Origin: Saprospiraceae bacterium | GTDB taxonomy: Bacteria; Bacteroidota; Bacteroidia; Chitinophagales; Saprospiraceae | Direction: 5' to 3' | Length of the DNA stretch: 64,000 bases | Assembly: GCA_016714445.1 (NCBI GenBank) | Contig: JADJNF010000003.1 | Span: 124,001-188,000, forward strand | Shown: positions 35,807 through 43,406 of the stretch, in pieces | How the letters are laid out: every line of letters begins with the position of its first letter | How positions within the stretch are numbered: position 1 is the stretch's first letter | Translations under genes and position numbers: made by a program | Notes under the pieces: generated by a model | What the model was told of the DNA's origin: nothing | Seen by the model: only the letters and a program-made list of their open reading frames with translations | The model's database searches: none

Positions 35807-35814
35807 CAAATGTA
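35807..35814 (-). promoter_or_regulatory. Bacteroidota -7 promoter element for the glycan operon
   Basis: The minus strand reads TACATTTG (TAnnTTTG), about 64 bases before the ATG of the GT39-type gene. Confidence 0.5.
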
Positions 35815-35861
35815 ATATTATATTTATGAGATATAATATTATTTTCGTGTATTATTTTACT

Positions 35862-35869
35862 TAGCTTTG
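35862..35869 (+). promoter_or_regulatory. Bacteroidota -7 promoter element for the divergent GT-C gene
   Basis: TAGCTTTG matches TAnnTTTG and ends 16 bases before the ATG at 35886. Together with 35807-35814 it makes this a compact divergent promoter region. Confidence 0.5.
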
Positions 35870-35885
35870 CTAAATAATAGAAAAT

Positions 35886-36707
35886 ATGGACATTAGAGTA
35901 GATCGTGATTTAAAATACTTTTTAGGGGTAGGAATTTTAGTATTCTTTTTAATTATCAGAGAAGCAGTACTCCTTCCATTGACCCATGATGAGTATGCAA
36001 CAATAATGGTGAGCTACCAATCAATTTTTGATATAATTTCTTATAGAGATCCAGTGCCAAATAATCATATATTAAATACTCTATTGTTGAAATTTAATAT
36101 TGTTGTTTTTGGAGATAATATTTTCAGTAACAGAATTCATAACGTTCTTTCCTTTATTCCTTTTTTTATTTTTTCAGTTTTAATTGCGAAAAGAATCACA
36201 AAGGTATTTTTATTACAGTTGGTTTTGATTTCATTTTTAGTATTACAGCCTTTTTTGTTGGATTTTTTTGCCGTTACGAGGGGATACGGCCTAAGTATTA
36301 GTTTTCAGATTGTTAGCATTTATTTTGCCATATTATATATCCAGGATAGCAAATCGAGTGACTTATTTTACAGTGTTCTTTTTGGGGCTATAGGAGTTTA
36401 TTCCAATTTTACTTTATTAAATTATTTCTTGCCTTTAAATGGTTTATTGTTTTATTATTCTTTTTTGAAAAATTATAAACTCCATTTTAAAAAGTTTAAG
36501 ATAGAGTTTTTAATGGCTTTCATTATAACCTTTATTTTAGGTGCCTTATCATTTCTGCCTTTTTCTAAAATGATTTCTACTAATCAGTTTGTTTTTTGGA
36601 GTTCCAATAATTTTTTAAAGATACTATTGTTACCCTTTTTGACTCTTTACGCATTGGTGTCACCTATTTCAAATGGAATGGGGTGGTTTATGCATTGGTT
36701 TTTTTAG
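35886..36707 (+). CDS. GT-C-like membrane glycosyltransferase 3, N-terminal part (frameshifted)
   Basis: A third paralogue: the first loop has LPLTHDEYATIMVSYQS and VPNNHILNTLLLKFNIVVFG, closely paralleling the genes at 25878 and 29759. It is followed by several transmembrane helices and DFFAVTRGYGLSIS, matching DFFGLARGYALSI in the paralogues. The frame ends in GMGWFMHWFF. One additional G in the run 36680-36683 joins it to the next frame as NGMGVVYALVFLGL. The gene is therefore broken by a single-base deletion in a homopolymer, real or technical. Confidence 0.72.
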   Translation: MDIRVDRDLKYFLGVGILVFFLIIREAVLLPLTHDEYATIMVSYQSIFDIISYRDPVPNNHILNTLLLKFNIVVFGDNIFSNRIHNVLSFIPFFIFSVLIAKRITKVFLLQLVLISFLVLQPFLLDFFAVTRGYGLSISFQIVSIYFAILYIQDSKSSDLFYSVLFGAIGVYSNFTLLNYFLPLNGLLFYYSFLKNYKLHFKKFKIEFLMAFIITFILGALSFLPFSKMISTNQFVFWSSNNFLKILLLPFLTLYALVSPISNGMGWFMHWFF

Positions 36708-37330
36708 GGCTGATTTTTTCTTTATTCTTAATGGTTTTGGTTTTATCCAATAAAAAAATTTTTAAGGATGACTTGTTTCGTTTTTCATTTTTTCTTTTAT
36801 TTCTTGTCATAATTTATAACAATTTACAATTCTACGTTGCTAAAGTTCCATTTTTAAATTCAAGAACTGCATTATTTTTTGTTCCCTTGGTAGCTTTATT
36901 TGTTTTCTCTCAAATAAATGTGCTTTATACACATTCAAAAAAATACGGTACAGCTATTTCAATAGTTCTTATATTGTTTTGTACACAACATTTTGCAAGG
37001 GGTTATAATGGAAGAGTAAATTATGAATGGTATTTTAACCAAAATACTTATGAAGTTCTGGATGAATTGATGTTTCAGATTAACTCCAATAATCTGTCAA
37101 AACCAGTTTTATTAGATTGTCATTGGTTTTATCATCCCTCATTGACTTACCATATTAATCAAAAATACAGAGGTATTATCGAGCTATTACCTTACCATAA
37201 AGAAACTAATAAAAGTAGTAATGCTATATTTTATTATTCTGAGCCTGGTGAAGCCGACGTTTTATCTGAAAATTTTATTAGAATTAAAGAATTTTCCGGA
37301 AGTCATAGCATTTTATGGAAACATAAATGA
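36683..37330 (+). CDS. GT-C-like membrane glycosyltransferase 3, C-terminal part (frameshifted)
   Basis: The continuation of the preceding gene in another frame; its GTG at 36683 lies in the G-run and is not a natural start. It contributes the last transmembrane helices (SLFLMVLVL, VPFLNSRTALFFVPLVALFVF; the SRTALFF stretch parallels GRTQLLF in the paralogues) and a soluble tail (YEWYFNQNTYEVLDEL, CHWFYHPSLTYHINQK). Full length would be about 481 residues, the same as the intact paralogue. Confidence 0.7.
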   Translation: MVYALVFLGLIFSLFLMVLVLSNKKIFKDDLFRFSFFLLFLVIIYNNLQFYVAKVPFLNSRTALFFVPLVALFVFSQINVLYTHSKKYGTAISIVLILFCTQHFARGYNGRVNYEWYFNQNTYEVLDELMFQINSNNLSKPVLLDCHWFYHPSLTYHINQKYRGIIELLPYHKETNKSSNAIFYYSEPGEADVLSENFIRIKEFSGSHSILWKHK

Positions 37331-37393
37331 AACGGATTGGTTTTTTTAATTCAGAATTTTGCTTATTGACTGTAATTTTTAAATGATAAATTT

Positions 37394-37401
37394 TACATTT
37401 G
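37394..37401 (+). promoter_or_regulatory. Bacteroidota -7 promoter element
   Basis: TACATTTG matches TAnnTTTG, 27 bases before the small membrane-protein ATG. A TTG at 37366-37368 is a possible -33 element, slightly farther than usual. Confidence 0.5.
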
Positions 37402-37428
37402 CATTTTTAATCAAATATCTACTCCACA

Positions 37429-37557
37429 ATGTCAACAAACAGCGATTACGGAAGAAAAGGATCTATTTTTGGTAAAGTGGTCTTGACGATCATACTATTC
37501 ATCATCATGTTGATATGGATTTATAATAAAAATGGTCATTTTGTTCCGGTTCAATAA
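37429..37557 (+). CDS. Small single-helix membrane protein (42 residues)
   Basis: A short gene reading MSTNSDYGRKGSIFGKVV, one transmembrane helix (LTIILFIIMLIWIY), then NKNGHFVPVQ. A good -7 element precedes it and the GT2 gene follows after 39 bases on the same strand. I do not recognise a family. The promoter, the clean hydrophilic-helix-hydrophilic layout and tight spacing argue for a real gene, possibly a small partner of the membrane-linked glycan machinery (inference). Confidence 0.55.
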   Translation: MSTNSDYGRKGSIFGKVVLTIILFIIMLIWIYNKNGHFVPVQ

Positions 37558-37596
37558 TAATGCAACAGCGATTTTATCTCAGGATAAAATATAATT

Positions 37597-38334
37597 ATGT
37601 ATAAAAACAAAAAGGTAGTGGTCGTATTACCAGCGTACAATGCTGCATTGACGCTTAAAAAAACTTACGAAGAGATACCGTTTGATTTGGTAGATGAAGT
37701 TATCCTTTGTGATGATGCATCCAAAGACAATACTGTCGAGTTGGCCAAAGAAATAGGTATACAACATATCATAAAACACGAAAAGAACAAAGGATATGGG
37801 GGCAATCAGAAGTCTTTGTACAATAAAGCGCTCGAACTGGGCGGAGATATCATCATCATGCTGCACCCTGACTATCAGTATACTCCTTTGCTGATACCTT
37901 CGATGGTCAATATCATTGGCGAAGATCTATATCCTGTTGTGCTTGGCTCACGGATACTTGGAAAGGGAGCTCTCAAAGGCGGCATGCCATTGTATAAATA
38001 TATTGCCAACAGATTTCTGACACTAACTCAAAATCTTCTGATAGGATATAAACTTTCAGAATACCATACCGGATACAGGGCATTCAGCAGATCAGTATTG
38101 GAATCCATCAAATTTAACAATAATTCAGACGACTTTATTTTTGATAATGAAATGTTGTCTCAGATCATTTATAAAGGATTTGATATTGCGGAAGTTACTT
38201 GTCCCACCAAATACTTTGAAGAAGCATCTTCCATCAATTTTACCAGAAGTTCAAAATACGGTTTAGGGGTCCTGGCAGTATCAGTCAATCATTTGCGTTG
38301 TAAAATGGGTTTGGGGAGTTCTGAGTTGTATTAA
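37597..38334 (+). CDS. GT2 family glycosyltransferase
   Basis: A 245-residue soluble GT2 enzyme. Signature segments are VVVVLPAYNAALTL (nucleotide-binding strand), LCDDASKDNT, EKNKGYGGNQKSLY and MLHPDYQY in the place of the DxD motif (HPD). Later segments GSRILGKGALKGGMPLYKY and YHTGYRAFSRSVLE are typical of DPM1-like family members lacking membrane anchors. No transmembrane segment is seen. It lies in the glycan locus and probably builds a polyprenyl-linked or lipid-linked sugar, but donor and acceptor are unknown. Confidence 0.85.
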   Translation: MYKNKKVVVVLPAYNAALTLKKTYEEIPFDLVDEVILCDDASKDNTVELAKEIGIQHIIKHEKNKGYGGNQKSLYNKALELGGDIIIMLHPDYQYTPLLIPSMVNIIGEDLYPVVLGSRILGKGALKGGMPLYKYIANRFLTLTQNLLIGYKLSEYHTGYRAFSRSVLESIKFNNNSDDFIFDNEMLSQIIYKGFDIAEVTCPTKYFEEASSINFTRSSKYGLGVLAVSVNHLRCKMGLGSSELY

Positions 38335-38392
38335 TTCATTCTTCTAAATTACGGATGAAGAACAACGATTGACGAATGTGAGCTGTTTATTT

Positions 38393-39274
38393 TTATACTT
38401 CTCTGTAAAGCGGTCTTGTTAGACAAGTAGGTCCACCTCCTCCTTTTACACTGATTTCATGACCTTTATATACGATTACCTTACAACCGGCTTCTTCCAG
38501 CATTAATCTGGTTTTTGGATTTCCTTCCACCATCAGACACACGCCCGGTTCCAGAGCCAGTACATTACAACCCATGGATTCAAATTCTTCATCCGGTACT
38601 TCTATGAGATGTATATGGCGGTCCAATAAATAGTTTCTGAAGACTATCGGCATCAAGGGAGAATATACTACCGCAATATGTTTATCAACAGGACTCAGGA
38701 TAGACATCAGGTGAAAAACATCATCGGGACCTTTGTAGTGGGGTAGGGGAACTGTGATTACTTCTACACCAAGGGGCAAAAGCATAGCGGTAAGTTGATC
38801 GATACCTTCCGCATTGGTACGGTAAGTATGTCCGACGGCCAGTGTATTATTATCCAACCAGGCCACATCTCCTCCTTCTAATGTTCCGGGTGCAATGATG
38901 GTGCCTAAAATTGGAATACCATTGGCTTCAAAGGCTTTTTTTAAGGCAGTCGGTTCATTTTTTCTTGCTTCTTTTCCCATATTGCAAATGATCATGCCTG
39001 CATTGGTAGCAATAGCTGCATCTCTGCAATAGATGGAGTCCATATTTACAGTATTATCTTCAGGCAGATGGTAGATCTTTATATCATGTTTGCGTAAAAT
39101 GGATTCAAAGTCAGTGTATTCATCCTTCGCTTTGGACATGTCCGGTTTTTCAAGATAGTTCAGATCTTTCCAATACTGTGATATGTGCGATTCTGATTTA
39201 AATGCCTGATCTGGACGTTTTATAAAAAGCGATTTTATTTTGCCGGTTTCGGAGTGACAGGTTTGGTGAGTCAT
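38393..39274 (-). CDS. Arginine-deiminase-fold amidinohydrolase (DDAH-like)
   Basis: A 293-residue enzyme of the guanidino-group-modifying superfamily. Seen are IYCRDAAIAT, EGGDVAWL (acidic substrate ligands), DDVFHLMS (catalytic histidine) and the C-terminal nucleophile Cys284 in GGGGPTCLTRPL. Dimethylarginine dimethylaminohydrolases convert methylated arginines to citrulline and methylamines; related enzymes act on arginine or agmatine-like compounds. Which substrate applies here is unclear. The gene follows the AdiC-like permease by 29 bases on the same strand, so import or exchange of a guanidino compound and its hydrolysis are probably coupled. Confidence 0.82.
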   Translation of the reverse strand: MTHQTCHSETGKIKSLFIKRPDQAFKSESHISQYWKDLNYLEKPDMSKAKDEYTDFESILRKHDIKIYHLPEDNTVNMDSIYCRDAAIATNAGMIICNMGKEARKNEPTALKKAFEANGIPILGTIIAPGTLEGGDVAWLDNNTLAVGHTYRTNAEGIDQLTAMLLPLGVEVITVPLPHYKGPDDVFHLMSILSPVDKHIAVVYSPLMPIVFRNYLLDRHIHLIEVPDEEFESMGCNVLALEPGVCLMVEGNPKTRLMLEEAGCKVIVYKGHEISVKGGGGPTCLTRPLYREV

Positions 39275-39303
39275 ATGAATAAATTTGAGTTTGTCATAAA
39301 TAA

Positions 39304-40620
39304 TTATTTGATTTGCCTATTCCACATCATCCAGACATATATCGGTATACCTGTCATAAGCATCATAAATCCCCAATATACAGTATCCTGCCCCGACCCT
39401 GCGACAGCCCAAAGTGAATACATGAATGCCAATGAAGCCAGAATACTTGCTGACCACCAGCTGCCGGACTGTGTTTTTGTTTGCATTTTTATTAAAAGGT
39501 AGGATGCAGCAGAAAACAGATATGGAACCAAAACAGTCAATGTGGAGAGTAATATGAGAAATTTAAATTGACTGGCCAGACCTTTGGTGTAATTCATAAC
39601 CATGATCATGGAGACGATAACACTACCTATAATTATACCTGATGAAGCAACCCCATTTTTATTTATTTTGCTGAATATGGCAGGAAATAAACGGTCCGTA
39701 GCCATGGCATCTGCCACCTGACCCTGTATCAGGATAAAACCATTTAACGTTCCAAATGCCGCAATGGCCACTCCGCCACCTACCCAATACACTGCTCCGG
39801 GTCCAAATATTATAGCTGCTGCATCCGCAAAAGGAGTGACAGACTTCTGTAGTGCGCTGGCTGGGATCATACCCATGATGCTGATACTGCTTGTGATGTA
39901 GATGATGGTAGTAATAATAGTACCCATCATAGTAGCTTTGGGTATAGTTTTTTCAGGATTTGCGACACTGGATGAAGGAATGGTGGCACATTCCATACCC
40001 AGGAAAGCAAAAAAAGTTAAAGTTGCAGTGGCAGTAATGGCCGCAAAATCAGAAGTGCCACTCATATTGAATGGAATAAAGTTATTAAAGTCCATAAAAA
40101 ATAATCCGCCAATACAAACCAAAATTAAAGGAATCAATTTAAGTAAAGTAGTTAAAAGCTGCATCTTGCCTGAAGTGACTATACCCAGTGTATTGATCCA
40201 TGTCAGAAACCAAATGGCTCCCAAACCAAACGTGACAGCCAAGAGATTATTTACAGCCAATACGGGGAGAAATGTACTTAATGCTCCGACAAAAGCTACG
40301 GAGATGGCTGCATTGGTACACCAGGTAGAAATAAGATATCCCCATGCTACCAGAAAACCTGCAAAATCACCCATGCCTTTGCGCGAGTATGCATACGGGC
40401 CTCCATTTGATGATGGCATCATGATGCTCAGATTACTAAAAATTTTTGCCAAAAGTAAAGCGCCAATGGCTGAAAAAATCCAGCCCAATACGCTGATGCC
40501 ACCATATGCAGCAAGGGTGGCCGGCATCAGGAATACCCCTGATCCGATCATGTTCCCAATGACAAGGGAGGTACTAGTCCAAAGTCCAAGTTTTTTTTCG
40601 TTTGTCGGTGGTACATTCAT
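39304..40620 (-). CDS. APC-family amino acid permease/antiporter (AdiC-like)
   Basis: 438 residues with 12 predicted transmembrane helices. The opening MIGSGVFLMPATLAAYGG and SSNGGPYAYSRKGMGDFAGFLVAWGY match the arginine/agmatine and ornithine exchangers of the APC superfamily; GxG in helix 1 forms the substrate backbone-binding site. The length is close to AdiC. It is the first gene of a two-gene unit with the amidinohydrolase and has a -7 element at 40692-40699. The substrate is inferred to be arginine or a derivative. Confidence 0.82.
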   Translation of the reverse strand: MNVPPTNEKKLGLWTSTSLVIGNMIGSGVFLMPATLAAYGGISVLGWIFSAIGALLLAKIFSNLSIMMPSSNGGPYAYSRKGMGDFAGFLVAWGYLISTWCTNAAISVAFVGALSTFLPVLAVNNLLAVTFGLGAIWFLTWINTLGIVTSGKMQLLTTLLKLIPLILVCIGGLFFMDFNNFIPFNMSGTSDFAAITATATLTFFAFLGMECATIPSSSVANPEKTIPKATMMGTIITTIIYITSSISIMGMIPASALQKSVTPFADAAAIIFGPGAVYWVGGGVAIAAFGTLNGFILIQGQVADAMATDRLFPAIFSKINKNGVASSGIIIGSVIVSMIMVMNYTKGLASQFKFLILLSTLTVLVPYLFSAASYLLIKMQTKTQSGSWWSASILASLAFMYSLWAVAGSGQDTVYWGFMMLMTGIPIYVWMMWNRQIK

Positions 40621-40691
40621 ATTGGATGTTTTGATTTAGATTATACCCTTTTATTTGGCATTATTTTTTTTAAAAAAAGGAGTATCTCAGA

Positions 40692-40699
40692 CAAATGTA
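40692..40699 (-). promoter_or_regulatory. Bacteroidota -7 promoter element for the permease operon
   Basis: The minus strand reads TACATTTG, an exact TAnnTTTG match, about 70 bases before the permease ATG. Confidence 0.5.
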
Positions 40700-40950
40700 A
40701 TTAAAATTATTATTTTGTATAAGAATACCTCACACCGGTTAGTATGTACGTCAATAAGAGCTACTTAAAAACATAAAATCATGCCAATTCTTTTCAATAA
40801 AGTGCCGCATTGTCAGCACGAAATATAACTTCATTTGATTTATTTTATTTTCAGCAACTTTTTAAATCAAGACAAAAAATGATGAATATCACCACTTACA
40901 ATTCATAAAAATTTTCCAAATAATGACCTTTTTTACAATAGTATTGTTAA

Positions 40951-41109
40951 GAGTATGTTTAAATTTTCATGTTTGAGCGAAAGTTAGCAAATTTAATTTT
41001 AGACAAGGCGTATTTTGTAGTCGTAGCCGGCAGTTACGGCGAAAAATACAACGCTGGATAAAATAATATTTACCACTTGTAGCCAAATGGTGGAATTTTA
41101 AACATACTC
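40951..41109. mobile_element. MITE-like palindromic element 2 (159 bases)
   Basis: The same ends as the element at 27059: GAGTATGTTTAAA and TTTAAACATACTC, with TAA duplicated outside (40948-40950 and 41110-41112). The interior differs from element 1 and has its own inverted structure: GCGTATTTTGTAGTCGTAGCCGG faces a GCCGTAACTGCCGG/AAAATACAACGC-type arm around GCCGGC. The same ends and duplications but different filling suggest two MITE subfamilies mobilised by one IS5-type transposase. Its position leaves little room for an independent dismutase promoter, so it may influence that gene. Confidence 0.75.
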
Positions 41110-41151
41110 TAATTGTTATTAATTTGTAAGTAAATAAAAATTGATCCATTC

Positions 41152-42177
41152 ATGAAGCACACAAATCTTTTTGTCATTATTACATTAATGGCTGGTTTAT
41201 TACATCAAAACTTAACAGGGCAGACACACTCTATGCCTAAGTTGGAATATGCTTACGCAGCATTGGAGCCCTATATTGATGCTCAGACGATGGAGATACA
41301 TTACTCCAAGCACCATCAAGCGTATCTCAATAACCTCAATAAGGCCCTTGCCGGCACCAAAGCAGAAAATTTACCTATTGAAGAATTGCTTGTGGCTGCA
41401 GAAAGAAGGGGAGCAACCATTAGAAATAATGGCGGTGGACATTACAATCATTCATTGTTTTGGGATATTTTGTCTCCCGATGCAGTCAAAACACCAAATG
41501 GTAAACTGGCAGAAGATATTGTAAAAACATTTACGTCTGTGGACAGTCTTAAAAAACTTTTAAATGCCGGAGCAACAACACGTTTTGGTTCCGGATGGGT
41601 ATGGCTTTATGTGACTCCGGATAAAAAACTGGCAGTCTGCTCTTCACCAAATCAGGACAATCCAATCATGGATGCCAATAAAGAAAATCGTGGAATTCCG
41701 ATTTTGGGGATAGATGTATGGGAACATGCCTATTATCTCAAATATCAGAACAAAAGAGGGGACTATCTCAGCGCCATCTGGAATGTCATCAATTGGGATA
41801 AAGTAGCATCAAATTATACCAATGCTTTAAAAAATCCGTTGCTGAAAGTCATTGAAAAAGATGCATGGCAGGAACTAAAAGATTTCCACATGGTCATGGC
41901 GCAGACTTTTCATCCCATGGAAGAAGGTAAATTTGACCCAATAAGAACAAGATCAGGGGAGATGTACAACAAAGCAAAGTTGTTGGCCGCTTCAAAAGTG
42001 CCTGCTTCATTTCAATCTCCTGAAATCACCAAAGCCATTAACGATTTAGTAGATGGATCAATGAAACTGGATAAATTGGTAGTTAAAAAGGCCAAAGACA
42101 ATAAATTAAAAGAAAGTCTGATAAAACTTCACGACACTTTTCATGTTATACAGGGATTGTGCAGTGACGATCATTGA
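41152..42177 (+). CDS. Exported Fe/Mn superoxide dismutase with extra C-terminal domain
   Basis: A 341-residue protein. Residues 1-24 are a signal peptide (LFVIITLMAGLLHQNLTGQ). Residues about 28-222 are a Fe/Mn superoxide dismutase with metal ligands H50 (MEIHYSKHH), H100 (GGHYNHSLFW), D188 and H192 (DVWEHAYY). About 110 further residues form a helical extension with FHMVMAQTFHPMEEG, a tyrosine/lysine-rich middle and a closing KLHDTFHVIQGLCSDDH; its spaced histidines recall small helical metal- or haem-binding bundles, but I do not recognise a named family. Normal dismutases are about 200 residues, so this is a fusion. It acts in the periplasm or outside the cell. Confidence 0.87.
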   Translation: MKHTNLFVIITLMAGLLHQNLTGQTHSMPKLEYAYAALEPYIDAQTMEIHYSKHHQAYLNNLNKALAGTKAENLPIEELLVAAERRGATIRNNGGGHYNHSLFWDILSPDAVKTPNGKLAEDIVKTFTSVDSLKKLLNAGATTRFGSGWVWLYVTPDKKLAVCSSPNQDNPIMDANKENRGIPILGIDVWEHAYYLKYQNKRGDYLSAIWNVINWDKVASNYTNALKNPLLKVIEKDAWQELKDFHMVMAQTFHPMEEGKFDPIRTRSGEMYNKAKLLAASKVPASFQSPEITKAINDLVDGSMKLDKLVVKKAKDNKLKESLIKLHDTFHVIQGLCSDDH

Positions 42178-42196
42178 TCAAAAGAAATTGGTAATT

Positions 42197-42236
42197 AAAA
42201 AGCCTTGCTCCTAAACATAGGTGCAAGGCTTTTTTA
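42197..42236. terminator. Bidirectional terminator
   Basis: AAAAGCCTTGC and GCAAGGCTTTTT pair around a short loop, with T-runs on both strands. It separates the convergent dismutase and ssb genes. Confidence 0.85.
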
Positions 42237-42246
42237 ATACTGGATA

Positions 42247-42612
42247 TTAGTGGGATGCTAACTCTACTTCCCGACTAGACCTTGCGATTTTAAAGAACTC
42301 ATTTACCACTACTTCGGTGATATATTTTGTATTTCCTTCTTTGTCAGTATAAGACCTGCTGGTCAATTTCCCCTGAATAGCTACTTCATTTCCCTTTGAA
42401 ATAGACTCTGACATCAATTCTGCAGTTTTGCCCCAGGCTATCAGGTTGTGCCATTCGGTTTGTTTTACCTTTTCACCTTTATTGTTGGTGTAAAAGTCAT
42501 TTGTGGCTAAAATAAGGGTGGCTTTTTTGTTCCCGTTTTCAAAAGTGGACAATGTTACATCTTTGCCGATATTGCCGATAAGCTGAACTGAATTTTTAAT
42601 TGAATTATTCAT
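42247..42612 (-). CDS. ssb: Single-stranded DNA-binding protein, paralogue 1
   Basis: A 121-residue OB-fold SSB (SVQLIGNIGKDVTLSTFENGNKKATLILATN, WHNLIAWGKTAELMSESI, GNEVAIQGKLTSRSYTDKEGN). It binds single-stranded DNA. Unlike canonical SSB it ends in SREVELASH, without the acidic DxDxPF tip that recruits repair and replication proteins. It is one of three adjacent paralogues on the minus strand; the other two end in PF. Confidence 0.93.
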   Translation of the reverse strand: MNNSIKNSVQLIGNIGKDVTLSTFENGNKKATLILATNDFYTNNKGEKVKQTEWHNLIAWGKTAELMSESISKGNEVAIQGKLTSRSYTDKEGNTKYITEVVVNEFFKIARSSREVELASH

Positions 42613-42985
42613 CTGTTTTTTTTTATTTGTTTATTAATGGTCAGACTTGTCCGATTTGGAACAAGCGGATGGAATTTGCATGAAAATAATCATCTTGGTT
42701 TGTGCCCGCCTGAACACTTTAGTCTGGCAGGTACAACAAAGATGGATTCATGCTCATTTCATGATAAGGTATTATTTGTGTTAACGTTTAAAAAAAATAA
42801 AATATTAAAATAGTTGGAATCAGTTTGTTTCAAGATAGATTCCACTTTAAAAGTTAAAAATAAAGGGATGCCACTAAGACTCCAAGTCACAAAGGTTAAC
42901 AAAGAATTATTCATCAAATTTTTAAAATTGGTGATGCTTTGTGCCTTAGTGGCAAAACAATACTTTCATTGCAGGACCAATTTTG
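42613..42985. other. Spacer between ssb paralogues containing a dispersed repeat
   Basis: Carries the repeat at 42869-42954. A 70-codon plus-strand frame that crosses it is not convincing. Confidence 0.5.
42869..42954 (+). repeat. Dispersed imperfect-palindrome repeat, copy 2
   Basis: 86 bases bounded by TGCCACTAAG and CTTAGTGGCA, exact inverses of each other, enclosing TCACAAAG, a TTTTTAAAATTG centre and GTGATGCTTTGTG. It is homologous, in inverted orientation, to the element at 3721-3812. It lies between ssb paralogues 1 and 2. Confidence 0.65.
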
Positions 42986-43354
42986 TTAGAATGGAAAAGC
43001 TTCCTGCTTTACTTCGGCCGCTTTAGGCAATTTTATAAAATCTACCAGAATGACTTCTGACATCTTTTTGGAAGATCCGGCTGATCCATTGAAATTTCTT
43101 AATTGGGAAAGACCGGTTATTTTGAGCTTACTTCCTTTTTTGGCGAAGACTGCTATATCTTCTGCCAAACGGCCCCATGCAATTACTTTGTACCATACGG
43201 TTTCTTTGGTTTTCATATTGTTGGCATCCATTTGGTATACATTAGTGGCAAGAATCAGGGTTGCTTTTTTATTGCCGTTATCGCATTTGGTCAGAATGAC
43301 ATCCTTTCCTAAATACCCTGTGAGCTGAACTGATTTTTTAATGGTGTTAGTCAT
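42986..43354 (-). CDS. ssb: Single-stranded DNA-binding protein, paralogue 2
   Basis: A 122-residue SSB (SVQLTGYLGKDVILTKCDNGNKKATLILATN, WYKVIAWGRLAEDIAVFAKKGSKLKITGLSQLRNFNG). It is the most divergent of the three in its central loop. The C-terminus AEVKQEAFPF keeps an acidic/aromatic PF tip in shortened form. A stop-to-start distance of 52 bases follows paralogue 3 on the same strand. Confidence 0.92.
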   Translation of the reverse strand: MTNTIKKSVQLTGYLGKDVILTKCDNGNKKATLILATNVYQMDANNMKTKETVWYKVIAWGRLAEDIAVFAKKGSKLKITGLSQLRNFNGSAGSSKKMSEVILVDFIKLPKAAEVKQEAFPF

Positions 43355-43406
43355 TTTTTAATATTTAAAGAGTTTATAAAGTGGATAGCTATTCGTGATT
43401 TCGCTA

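Larger units (their letters stand above)
40621..41151. other. Divergent intergenic region with a MITE-like element
   Basis: Holds the permease promoter (40692-40699) and the element at 40951-41109, which ends only 42 bases before the superoxide dismutase ATG. No gene is seen. Confidence 0.5.

Noticed and set aside
39902..40639. 245-codon plus-strand frame antisense to the permease
   Set aside because: It mirrors the hydrophobic permease codons and has no start context or family resemblance.
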